Shown: piece by piece, positions 1 to 7,166 of the stretch
How the letters are laid out: the number at the start of each line of letters is the position of its first letter
Numbering within the stretch: the first letter of the stretch is position 1
From: Bacteroidales bacterium
GTDB taxonomy: Bacteria; Bacteroidota; Bacteroidia; Bacteroidales; UBA932
Direction of reading: 5' to 3'
Length of the DNA stretch: 24,771 nt
NCBI GenBank assembly: GCA_017383945.1
Contig: JAFNUQ010000106.1
Coordinates: forward strand, 1 to 24,771
The notes under the pieces: generated by a model
Told to the model about the DNA's origin: nothing
The model's database searches: none
What the model saw: only the letters and a program-made list of their open reading frames with translations
Translations under genes and position numbers: made by a program

Positions 1-282
1 ATGATTGACACTGCCGGAACCCTGTGCAAAGCAGCAGAAGTGCTTTTGGAAAAGGGTGCCAAGAGCGTGAGAGCTTGTGCGACACACGGTATCCTTTCAG
101 GAGGTGCAGTTGAGAGAATTCATAATTCAGTAATGGAGGAAGTATTTATCACTGATACAGTTCCTCATCCAGAGCTTGCCAACAATCCAAAGATCAAAAT
201 CATCTCTATGACCGAAGTTTTTGCCCGCATTATCCATAAGGGCTACAACTATGAGTCAATCAGCGGTGACTTTATATTTTAA
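1..282 (+). CDS. prs: Ribose-phosphate pyrophosphokinase, C-terminal part (5' truncated by window edge)
   Basis: Makes PRPP from ribose 5-phosphate and ATP in the cytoplasm, feeding nucleotide, histidine and tryptophan synthesis. The visible 93 residues begin inside the PRPP-binding loop (MIDTAGTLCKAA). They continue through the conserved ATHGILSGGA segment and the tail with FITDTVPHPE and the C-terminal SGDFIF. The ATG at base 1 is the internal Met of the family's DDMIDTAGT loop and not a start codon, so roughly the first 200 residues lie outside the window. The next gene follows after 6 bp, so the two are probably co-transcribed. Family assignment is very secure; the truncation is a window artefact, not a broken gene. 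Confidence 0.96.
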   Translation: MIDTAGTLCKAAEVLLEKGAKSVRACATHGILSGGAVERIHNSVMEEVFITDTVPHPELANNPKIKIISMTEVFARIIHKGYNYESISGDFIF

Positions 283-288
283 TTAAGT

Positions 289-543
289 ATGTGGAGCACT
301 TTTCTCGTTGTTCTTGTTTTGATCGGACTATGCATATTAGGCCTGTGCTTTAATATCATAGTGCGCAAGAAGGACTTTCCTCACTTTGATGTGGGTTCCA
401 ACGAGGAAATGCGCAAGCGAGGCATCCGCTGTTACAAAGATGTAGATGCCGAGTTACACAAGAAGCATTGTTCAGGCGATTTTTCAGAAGCCTGCAAAGA
501 TTGTAAATTATATGAGTCTAGTAGCGATAGTAGGGCGTCCTAA
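289..543 (+). CDS. Small membrane-anchored protein with Cys-rich tail, function unknown
   Basis: An 84-residue protein I cannot assign to a function. Residues 4-25 form one hydrophobic membrane segment, followed by positively charged RKK, so the tail is predicted to be cytoplasmic. The tail has four cysteines after the membrane segment ([18 protein letters not shown]), including a CxxC pair, which could bind metal or form disulfides. The last 32 bp overlap the start of der in another frame, so the final ~10 residues (rich in Ser) are read from der sequence. Six bp separate it from prs. Both junctions suggest expression with its neighbours. The charged and Cys-patterned tail argues for a real gene despite its size. 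Confidence 0.75.
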   Translation: MWSTFLVVLVLIGLCILGLCFNIIVRKKDFPHFDVGSNEEMRKRGIRCYKDVDAELHKKHCSGDFSEACKDCKLYESSSDSRAS

Positions 544-1822
544 TGTGGGCAAGTCCACCCTTTTCAACCGCCTCGTAGGTATGAGGCAGGCCATTGTTGA
601 TGACACCGCCGGTGTAACACGTGACCGTCATTATGGACGTTGCGAATGGTGTGGCCGTGAGTTTTCAGTAGTAGATACCGGTGGTTATACCACCAATTCA
701 GATGACGTATTTGAATCCGCCATCCGCAGCCAAGTGCAGATCGCTATTGACGAAGCAGATCTCGTGCTGTTTATGGTAGAGGCCTCAACTGGCATTACCG
801 ATTATGACTCAGAGATTGCTGATATCCTCCGTCGCAGCAAGAAGCCGCTTGTCGTATGTGTCAACAAAGTTGACTCCGGCGACAAGATGTTTGATGCCTA
901 CCAGTTCTATGGACTCGGATTAGGAGAGATATACAGTGTATCTGCAGCCAACGGCAGCGGTACCGGCGATCTTCTTGACGCAATTGTAGCTCAGCTCCCA
1001 GAAGAGACTGAGCCAGAGGAAGATCCTCATGCAGGTCTACCTCGCATCACAATCGTAGGTAAGCCAAATGTGGGCAAGTCATCTCTCACCAATGCACTTC
1101 TTGGTCAGGAGAGAAATATCGTGACCCCTGTTGCCGGAACGACCAGAGATTCAATCGAGACCTATTACAATAAGTTTGGCTTTGAGTTTATGCTTGTAGA
1201 TACTGCCGGTATCCGCAAGAAAGGCAAGGTACACGAGGATCTTGAGTTCTATTCTGTGATGCGTTCTATCCGCGCCATCGAGCACTCGGATATCTGTATC
1301 TTGATGATTGACGCCACACAGGGCATTGAGGCTCAGGATATGTCTATCTTCAACCTCATCATCCGCAACCGCAAGGGTTGTGTGGTAGTAGTCAACAAGT
1401 GGGATCTTTTTGTCAAGGATTCCAATACAATGAAGGAGTATACAGAGGGTATCAAGGCAAGACTCGCTCCGTTTAATGATGTGCCTATCATCTTTACATC
1501 AGTGCTCAAGATGCAGCGCATCCAGGATGTACTTAACGCAGCGACAGAGGTATATGCCAACTACTCACAGAAGATCCCTACAGCTCGTCTCAACGAGGCC
1601 TTGCTTCCTATCATTGACGACAATCCACCACCAGCATGGAAGGGTAAGTATGTGAAGATCAAATATGTAACTCAGCTTCCTACACGCTTCCCAGCGTTTG
1701 CTTTCTTCTGCAATCTTCCGCAGTATATCAAGGATCCTTATAAGAGATATCTGGAGAACCAATTGCGCAAGCACTTCAACCTGAAGGGTTGTCCGATACA
1801 GATTTATTGCAGACAGAAGTAA
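512..1822 (+). CDS. der: Ribosome assembly GTPase Der (EngA)
   Basis: Tandem-GTPase that acts in maturation of the 50S ribosomal subunit. It has 436 residues, the short length usual in Bacteroidetes. G domain 1 has its P-loop at residues 8-15 (GRPNVGKS), a DTGG G3 and NKVD G4. G domain 2 has its P-loop at 183-190 (GKPNVGKS), a DTAG G3 and NKWD G4. A C-terminal KH-like domain follows (about 350-436). I chose the ATG at 512 because the protein then begins [16 protein letters not shown], as the family does. An upstream in-frame ATG at 446 would add 22 residues with no family counterpart. The gene overlaps the small membrane protein by 32 bp and its TAA shares one base with the next ATG (TAATG at 1820-1824), a translational-coupling arrangement. 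Confidence 0.97.
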   Translation: MSLVAIVGRPNVGKSTLFNRLVGMRQAIVDDTAGVTRDRHYGRCEWCGREFSVVDTGGYTTNSDDVFESAIRSQVQIAIDEADLVLFMVEASTGITDYDSEIADILRRSKKPLVVCVNKVDSGDKMFDAYQFYGLGLGEIYSVSAANGSGTGDLLDAIVAQLPEETEPEEDPHAGLPRITIVGKPNVGKSSLTNALLGQERNIVTPVAGTTRDSIETYYNKFGFEFMLVDTAGIRKKGKVHEDLEFYSVMRSIRAIEHSDICILMIDATQGIEAQDMSIFNLIIRNRKGCVVVVNKWDLFVKDSNTMKEYTEGIKARLAPFNDVPIIFTSVLKMQRIQDVLNAATEVYANYSQKIPTARLNEALLPIIDDNPPPAWKGKYVKIKYVTQLPTRFPAFAFFCNLPQYIKDPYKRYLENQLRKHFNLKGCPIQIYCRQK

Positions 1823-2592
1823 TGAGAGTTACCGTTATACAGAAGGATATAAAGTGGGGCGAGGTTCAAAAAAACCTCGCTTCGTTTTCTCAGCTCATCG
1901 ACCAGGCCCCCAAATCGGATCTTTATGTTCTGCCTGAGATGTTTTCTACGGGATTTATTTCCGGGGAGAGCAGCCTGTGTGAGAAGGAGCCGGCGGAGGG
2001 GCTCGCGTGGATGCGCGAGACCGCAGCCCGCACGCGGGCTGCAGTTGCAGGGAGCATCGCCCTGCAACTCTCCGACGGCCGACGCCTTAACCGATTTTAC
2101 TTTGTCTGCCCGGATGGCACAACATATTGCTATGACAAGCACCACCTGTTTGGGGACGAGATCAACGACTTTACCGGTGGCAATGAAAAAGTTGTTATTG
2201 AATACCAAGGATTCAAATTCCTCCTGGCAGTATGCTATGACCTACGCTTCCCCGTCTGGCTTCGCAACTCCGAGGGCTACGATGCAATGATCATTGTCGC
2301 GAGCTGGCCCGCAGTTAGAAGGTATGCCTGGGATGTGCTTCTTCAAGCAAGAGCAATAGAAAATCACTCCTATGTGATTGCCTGCAACAGAGTGGGTCAA
2401 GACCCGGTTGCCAGCTACAGCGGAGGATCAGTAATCATAGACCCTATGGGCTTAATATCAGCAACTTGCCAAGACTCAGAAGAAGGCTTCTGCAGTGTAG
2501 AACTCGACGGGAGTAAGCTTGAGCAAGCTCACAGAAGGCTTCAGGACATTACTGAAAAGTATCCAGAAGAGATGAGAACTCCGATGGTTTAA
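1822..2592 (+). CDS. YafV-type omega-amidase, nitrilase superfamily
   Basis: Carbon-nitrogen hydrolase of the nitrilase superfamily, 256 residues. The catalytic triad is visible as Glu39 (LPEMFSTGF), Lys106 (YDKHHLF) and Cys138 (CYDLRFPVW). These motifs match the YafV/omega-amidase group, which hydrolyses the omega-amides 2-oxoglutaramate and 2-oxosuccinamate as a repair step after transamination. Cytoplasmic; no signal peptide. The start at 1822 overlaps the der stop by one base and gives the expected N-terminus; a start at 1789 would add 11 residues read from der. The 3' end overlaps the convergent radical SAM gene by 44 bp. A GC-rich stretch around residues 65-85 contains two perfect DNA hairpins but aligns without a gap to known YafV sequence, so it is not an insertion. 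Confidence 0.92.
   Translation: MRVTVIQKDIKWGEVQKNLASFSQLIDQAPKSDLYVLPEMFSTGFISGESSLCEKEPAEGLAWMRETAARTRAAVAGSIALQLSDGRRLNRFYFVCPDGTTYCYDKHHLFGDEINDFTGGNEKVVIEYQGFKFLLAVCYDLRFPVWLRNSEGYDAMIIVASWPAVRRYAWDVLLQARAIENHSYVIACNRVGQDPVASYSGGSVIIDPMGLISATCQDSEEGFCSVELDGSKLEQAHRRLQDITEKYPEEMRTPMV
2023..2069. repeat. Two adjacent perfect inverted repeats inside the omega-amidase gene
   Basis: Bases 2023-2031 (GCAGCCCGC) pair with 2034-2042 (GCGGGCTGC), 9 bp around a 2-base centre. One base later, 2043-2052 (AGTTGCAGGG) pairs with 2060-2069 (CCCTGCAACT), a perfect 10-bp stem with a 7-base loop. The local base composition is clearly more GC-rich than the surrounding gene. Both lie in a conserved part of the coding sequence, so the palindromes are superimposed on protein coding. 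Confidence 0.7.
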
Positions 2593-3448
2593 GCCCCCAG
2601 CAAGGAGCAAGCAGAAGATCTTTGGGCGACTCAGAAACCAACCTATCCAAAGCAATATCCGGACGCAGCTTTGCAATAAACTTGCAGAGCAATTCCGCAT
2701 ACTCGGCAGCGCTGAAGAGCTTGAGAGAGTCTGGATTCTGCTCATACTGCCGCGCGAGCGGAGTACCCTTGATTACTTGGAGTTGATGCAGCTTGAGCGT
2801 GCTGATCGGGAGCTCCGAAATGCGGGTCGCATGTTGCAGAAAATCTTCCTCTGTCTCGCCTGGAAGGCCGAGAATAAGATGTGCACCCACATCAATTCCT
2901 CGCTTGTCAAGCTGGCGGATTGCGTCGGCTGCGGTCTTGAAATCGTGGCCACGATTGATCAAGGACAAGGTTCTGTCAAGCGTCGACTCTACGCCCAATT
3001 CTACAAGCAGATATGGATGACCTGCAGGGGCTTTGTTTCCAAAACGCGATTCTAGCCAGTCCAAAAGATCTTCCCTAAGGCAATCTGGGCGTGTTGCAAG
3101 AACGAGTCCAACCACACCGGGAAAGGCCAGAGCTTCTTCATACAAAGCGACAAGCCGCTCGAGAGGGCCGTAGGTGTTGGAGTATGATTGGAAGTAGGCT
3201 AGATAAACTCCGGAATCTCCTTTTTTTGAGCAGAATTTGATGCCGTCGGCTAGCTGCTGAGTAATGCTACCCGAAGAAAGGTGGGCATAGGCCGGATTAA
3301 AAGCAGCATTATTGCAATATACACATCCTCCTGTCCCTAGACTTCCATCCCTATTAGGACAGCCAAGACCTGCGTTTACTGCAACTTTCTGTACCTTACA
3401 GGAGAACTTCTCCTTAAAGTAGTCTGACACTTTTTTATATCTCACCAT
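2549..3448 (-). CDS. Radical SAM protein, YhcC family (TIGR01212 type)
   Basis: A 299-residue cytoplasmic radical SAM enzyme. The 4Fe-4S-binding cysteines are Cys30, Cys42 and Cys45 in the spaced form (GCPNRDG...GGCVYC) diagnostic of the YhcC/TIGR01212 group rather than the plain CxxxCxxC form. Other family segments follow: the FQSYSNTYGP stretch, GLVLATRPDC, LVELGVES and GAHLILGLPGE. The group is related to Elp3-like radical SAM proteins and its substrate is not firmly established. The gene converges on the omega-amidase with a 44-bp overlap and diverges from the GH43 gene, 59 bp between start codons. A TACCTTTG box sits 8 bp upstream of the ATG on this strand. Confidence 0.93.
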   Translation of the reverse strand: MVRYKKVSDYFKEKFSCKVQKVAVNAGLGCPNRDGSLGTGGCVYCNNAAFNPAYAHLSSGSITQQLADGIKFCSKKGDSGVYLAYFQSYSNTYGPLERLVALYEEALAFPGVVGLVLATRPDCLREDLLDWLESRFGNKAPAGHPYLLVELGVESTLDRTLSLINRGHDFKTAADAIRQLDKRGIDVGAHLILGLPGETEEDFLQHATRISELPISTLKLHQLQVIKGTPLARQYEQNPDSLKLFSAAEYAELLCKFIAKLRPDIALDRLVSESPKDLLLAPCWGLKPSEFSSLLDTFQ

Positions 3449-3451
3449 CTA

Positions 3452-3484
3452 TTTGTCAAAGGTAGATATTTTTCCATATATTTG
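3452..3484 (+). promoter_or_regulatory. Promoter of the GH43 arabinanase gene
   Basis: TTTG at 3452-3455 serves as a -33 element and TATATTTG at 3477-3484 matches TAnnTTTG exactly. The spacer is 21 bp. The start codon lies 23 bp downstream, leaving a short AT-rich leader with no Shine-Dalgarno sequence, as is usual in Bacteroidetes. The box overlaps the divergent radical SAM promoter candidate, so the two genes may share control. Confidence 0.55.
3457..3464 (-). promoter_or_regulatory. Possible -7 box for the radical SAM gene
   Basis: On the minus strand this reads TACCTTTG, a full match to the Bacteroidetes -7 consensus TAnnTTTG. It ends only 8 bp before the start codon, which would give an almost leaderless transcript. 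No convincing -33 TTG is seen upstream, so this is a weak call. Confidence 0.35.
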
Positions 3485-3507
3485 TAGAAACCCATAGTTT
3501 TATCAAT

Positions 3508-4566
3508 ATGAAAACAAGACTTGTAACCACTATTGCCGCGCTATGCTTTGCTGTTATTCTGAGCGCGCAACCTCAACAGCGCCAGCGTCGCGCACCTCAG
3601 CCTACAGACTACCCGGGAGCTCACGATCCGGTTGTAGCATTCTGCGATGGGAAGTACTATGTATTCACCACAGGATTTAGAGTAGGTATAATGGAATCCG
3701 AAGATATGAAAGTATGGACACCTATAGGTTCTGTACTAGAGGAAACTCCTGAGTGGGCTCAGAAATATGCTCCCGGATATCGTGGCCACACTTGGGCTCC
3801 AGATATTTTTTACCACAATGGCACTTGGTATCTTTATTACTCTTGTTCTGCATTTGGCAAGAACACCTCTGCCATCGGAGTAGCGACAAATAAGACGCTG
3901 AACCCTAAGAGCCCTGATTATAAGTGGGTTGACCAAGGTGAAGTGGTACATTCTATCCCAGGCAGAGATAACTGGAATGCAATTGATCCAAACGTCGTTG
4001 TTGACGAGAACGGTGTGGGCTGGATGAGCTTTGGTTCATTCTGGGGCGGCATCAAGATGGTTAAGCTTGATGAGACTCTTACTCGCATCGCTCAACCTGA
4101 AGAGTGGTATGGCCTGTGCTACCGTCCTAAGGGCACACTCCCGTCTTATGATGAGCCAGATACCGCCATCAAACCAGACCCAAGAGGAGAATTATTTGAT
4201 CCAGGCGAGGGCGCAGTTGAAGCTCCATTCCTTTTCAAGAAAGGAAATTATTGGTATCTCTTTGTATCCTATGACCTCTGCTGCCGAGGCGAGAAGAGCA
4301 CATATAAGGTTGTCGTAGGCCGTTCAGAAAAGATTACAGGCCCTTACTATGACAAGAAAGGCGTGAGCCTTATGGAAGGCGGTGGCACTATCGTAGTGGA
4401 AGGAAATAAGCAGTATGCCGGTGTGGGACATAGCGCAACTGCCACATTTAATGGCAAAGACTATCTCTTCTTCCACGGATATGATATGACCAGAGCGAGC
4501 CAAGCTCATCTTCTCATCCGCGAGATAAGCTGGACAGAAGATTTATGGCCTAAAGTTACTCTATAG
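3508..4566 (+). CDS. Secreted GH43 family endo-arabinanase
   Basis: Predicted arabinan endo-1,5-alpha-L-arabinanase cleaving the pectic arabinan backbone, exported to the periplasm. It has 352 residues. A signal peptide covers residues 1-20, with cleavage expected at LSA|QPQQ. The five-bladed propeller active site shows all expected residues: Asp40 (AHDPVV, general base), Asp160 (NAIDPNV, pKa modulator) and Glu238 (VEAPFLF, general acid). WAPD at 97-100, His308 (GHSA) and the arabinanase-typical SYDLCCRG at about 254-261 support the subgroup. It has its own promoter and stands alone, with no SusC/SusD or sugar-binding partner nearby. It ends 11 bp from the convergent Bat operon. Other GH43 activities cannot be fully excluded, but the Cys-Cys motif favours arabinanase. 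Confidence 0.9.
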   Translation: MKTRLVTTIAALCFAVILSAQPQQRQRRAPQPTDYPGAHDPVVAFCDGKYYVFTTGFRVGIMESEDMKVWTPIGSVLEETPEWAQKYAPGYRGHTWAPDIFYHNGTWYLYYSCSAFGKNTSAIGVATNKTLNPKSPDYKWVDQGEVVHSIPGRDNWNAIDPNVVVDENGVGWMSFGSFWGGIKMVKLDETLTRIAQPEEWYGLCYRPKGTLPSYDEPDTAIKPDPRGELFDPGEGAVEAPFLFKKGNYWYLFVSYDLCCRGEKSTYKVVVGRSEKITGPYYDKKGVSLMEGGGTIVVEGNKQYAGVGHSATATFNGKDYLFFHGYDMTRASQAHLLIREISWTEDLWPKVTL

Positions 4567-4577
4567 CTGTTAAATGA

Positions 4578-7166
4578 CTAGATAACTTCTATCTGCTCAG
4601 CTTTTACCCATCCTTGGCGTCCGTCAGAGAGCTCAATATTTACCCAAGAGCCCACGGTGTCAAGGATGGTAATTTTTGTGCCTTCGTGGAGCACAAACAG
4701 ATCCTTGGCAGAGTTCTGAGTCGGAGAGCTCTTGGCCGATACCACAGGATTCATGATAATTGCAGCATCTGATCGCTTATAACCGGCCTTCTGCGACGAA
4801 GACAAGCCGAAGCATATCAATGAGATAACTATCGTCACAATAGCAAAGGCAAAACTTATCCTCTGTGCCGCGCGGCGATCTGAACGAAGAAGGAGGATCA
4901 CACACAGCACGCATAGTGCCAGCGCAACAAGGCCAAGTATTGCCCAGGTATTGGATGGGAGCATCTGGCTGAGGGTTCTGATCCACAACGTCAGGAAGAA
5001 CTCCGGCACAGCCTCAATCTGATCCTGCAGCTCTTCTGAAACAAACTCAAGATTTACTCTTGCGCTCTCATAAGAAGGGTTGAGTTTCAATGCTCTCTCA
5101 TAGTTAAGCACAGCTCGTGCGACGTCACCATTTTTATAATGGGCATTTCCTAGATTGTAATATACTTCCTCGCTGGATACCCCGCTATCAAGCAAAGCAT
5201 CCCAAGCAGCTATCGCCTGAGCATAGGCTGCCTGCTCGTAGGCATTGACGCCTTCATACCAAAGAGTGTCTGCTCTCTGTGCAGAAGCACTAAAGCTGAT
5301 ACCGAGCATCAACATTACTGCGATTACAGAAAGCGCGGAACCACCGCCTTTATTTTTGCGTTTCATACTACTCTCTATTGTGGAAATGCTTGATACTGCC
5401 TGATCATAATGTGCGCTCATCGCTTCCCTACCCGAATCAGGGGCATAACGTGCAAATTCGCAAGCGGAAAGAAGATCAACAAATTCTGCGCAGCTCTTTG
5501 CTTCCGCTCCTGCTTCACTCAAGGTAGCAGCAATATTTTCTTTACTCATATCAGCTGCATCCATATTGAATTTATCCGAGATATATCCAAGCAATGCGCG
5601 ATGCAACTCCTCATAGAATGCGGTATAGAGTCCTTTCTTGAGGAATGAGCCAGCCAGAGAAAGGCGAGACGACGCCATCTTTACTGCTCCTCTGTGCTTG
5701 CGTCCGACCACATCCGCCTTGCGCTCGTCCAGATAACCTAGAAGCACATAGACCGCTATACCCAGGCCAATAATCAAAGCAATAATAATCCAGAATAGAC
5801 CGGAGCCCACAAAGAAAGAGCCCTCTTTTCCAAGAGAAGGAATAGCAGTAGTTATGTAGCGGATATCTGTGCCCAGGTCTCTTACACCCTTTTTCTGGGA
5901 TGGGGTCACAATCTGACCGACATTGGAAACCCCTGCGCTTGACTCAGACTTAGCCACATTCAGCGGCAATTCCCCTGAGGACAATGTCACATATTTGCGA
6001 CTATTGATATCATAGTAGCTATATTCCACCGGACCAATCACAAACTCTCCGTGGCTACGTGGGATAAACGGATATTCAAATACCTTTCCTCCAGGAATAT
6101 CTGCAGTTTTGACGTCATAGACCTCAAAGTCCGGAGGGAAGTTGACAATCGGAGCTTCAAGAAGAGTCACATTGCCCCTACCTTTGACCGTCAACTTGAG
6201 CGATGCTGCGTCGTGGGTCTTGAGCGAGTCCTTTGTGAGAGCGGCAGACATTGTAAATTCTCCTACACCTCCACCAAAGCTGATTGGTGCGCCGGAAGGC
6301 AATGCATTGACCTTAACCTTGACAGCAGGAGTAGTCACGCGCTTGCGAATAGTCTGGAAATCATCCTGGAAGAAGCTGTCAAAAATGCTTCCGCTTGAGC
6401 TACGAGGCACTCTGATATTGACAAGTACAACGAGTTCTGCCGGATCAATAGAGATTTCTCCTGCTTTCTGAGGCACCAGACTCCATCTACGAAGCACAGC
6501 AGAGTTATAAATCTTATCATCTACATTTTCTCTCTGGAACTCTATATTTGTAGGCGCCTCTATTTCCTGACTCCAGAAGGAGTTGAATTCCGGGAATTTT
6601 GCATTTTCAAAACCTGCGATATTAACTCTCTGATAGAGTTTAAGAGTTGCTGTAATGGTCTCTCCTACCATCACATTGGTCTTGCTGAAGCTAAGTTTCA
6701 GGAAAAGATCTTCCGAAGGCACCTGACCAGTCTGGGCACTCGACGCAGACGATGACGAAGAAGAAGCCCCGGCAGATGACGAGCCATCGCTAACTACCTC
6801 TATCGTAGGAACTTCCGAACTGATAGTTTCTCCCTTCACTTTTGCTGTCGCAACCGCGAGGCGGAAGGTTCCTGTGCTCTTAGGCATCAATATATAGGTA
6901 TATGTGGTCTGGACAGTATGGCTTTGCTGACCATTAATATTACTATACGATGATGTCTTGCCTTTCTGCGGACCCCACACCAGCTGGAAGTCATTGCCCA
7001 CTTCCCAGGAAAAGTCCTTTACGTCGTTTTCTCCGGTAATAACAAAGGTCACATTAAACTGCTCGCCCACACCGACAAGATTGGGGGCTTTTACCTTGAT
7101 TGTATTTTGAGCACAGAGTGCAAGGCTGACAAAAATTGCACAGAGTATAGATAATAATCGTTTCAT
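4578..7166 (-). CDS. BatD-BatE fusion protein of the aerotolerance operon
   Basis: One 862-residue frame containing two normally separate Bat proteins. Residues 1-600 are BatD: signal peptide 1-20, Ser-rich linker about 128-147, periplasmic beta-rich domains, membrane segment about 455-477, then a helical cytoplasmic domain. Residues 601-862 are BatE: a complete signal-peptide-like N-terminus starting at Met601 (MKRKNK, hydrophobic 611-627, ASAQ), TPR repeats about 632-705, two membrane segments about 728-750 and 760-780, and an SH3-like domain about 795-862 ending with GWVKAEQ. No stop or frameshift separates them. I set the start at ATG 7166, which overlaps the batC stop as TAATG; a TTG two codons earlier is less likely. 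BatD and BatE are periplasm-facing partners of the VWA proteins BatA/BatB. Whether one or two polypeptides are made cannot be seen. Confidence 0.9.
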   Translation of the reverse strand: MKRLLSILCAIFVSLALCAQNTIKVKAPNLVGVGEQFNVTFVITGENDVKDFSWEVGNDFQLVWGPQKGKTSSYSNINGQQSHTVQTTYTYILMPKSTGTFRLAVATAKVKGETISSEVPTIEVVSDGSSSAGASSSSSSASSAQTGQVPSEDLFLKLSFSKTNVMVGETITATLKLYQRVNIAGFENAKFPEFNSFWSQEIEAPTNIEFQRENVDDKIYNSAVLRRWSLVPQKAGEISIDPAELVVLVNIRVPRSSSGSIFDSFFQDDFQTIRKRVTTPAVKVKVNALPSGAPISFGGGVGEFTMSAALTKDSLKTHDAASLKLTVKGRGNVTLLEAPIVNFPPDFEVYDVKTADIPGGKVFEYPFIPRSHGEFVIGPVEYSYYDINSRKYVTLSSGELPLNVAKSESSAGVSNVGQIVTPSQKKGVRDLGTDIRYITTAIPSLGKEGSFFVGSGLFWIIIALIIGLGIAVYVLLGYLDERKADVVGRKHRGAVKMASSRLSLAGSFLKKGLYTAFYEELHRALLGYISDKFNMDAADMSKENIAATLSEAGAEAKSCAEFVDLLSACEFARYAPDSGREAMSAHYDQAVSSISTIESSMKRKNKGGGSALSVIAVMLMLGISFSASAQRADTLWYEGVNAYEQAAYAQAIAAWDALLDSGVSSEEVYYNLGNAHYKNGDVARAVLNYERALKLNPSYESARVNLEFVSEELQDQIEAVPEFFLTLWIRTLSQMLPSNTWAILGLVALALCVLCVILLLRSDRRAAQRISFAFAIVTIVISLICFGLSSSQKAGYKRSDAAIIMNPVVSAKSSPTQNSAKDLFVLHEGTKITILDTVGSWVNIELSDGRQGWVKAEQIEVI
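5277..5366 (-). other. Embedded signal peptide and candidate internal start of BatE
   Basis: On the minus strand an ATG at 5366-5364 opens MKRKNKGGGS followed by about 17 hydrophobic residues and ASAQ, exactly the form of a free-standing Bacteroidetes signal peptide. Initiation here would give a 262-residue BatE of normal length. The preceding BatD domain is predicted to be cytoplasmic, so the segment could also act as a second membrane crossing. Signal peptidase cleavage after the ASA motif would separate the two halves. Confidence 0.6.

Noticed and set aside
1..3. ATG at base 1 as the start of a 93-residue gene
   Set aside because: It is the internal Met of the PRPP-loop motif of ribose-phosphate pyrophosphokinase; the gene is cut by the window edge.
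1804..2208. A 134-codon minus-strand frame within the omega-amidase gene
   Set aside because: The sense strand encodes a complete nitrilase-superfamily enzyme with its triad; the antisense frame has no features of its own.
3508..4566. Polysaccharide utilisation locus around the GH43 gene
   Set aside because: No SusC/SusD-like pair, sensor or other glycan enzyme is adjacent; the CE1 esterase is about 16 kb away in another transcript.
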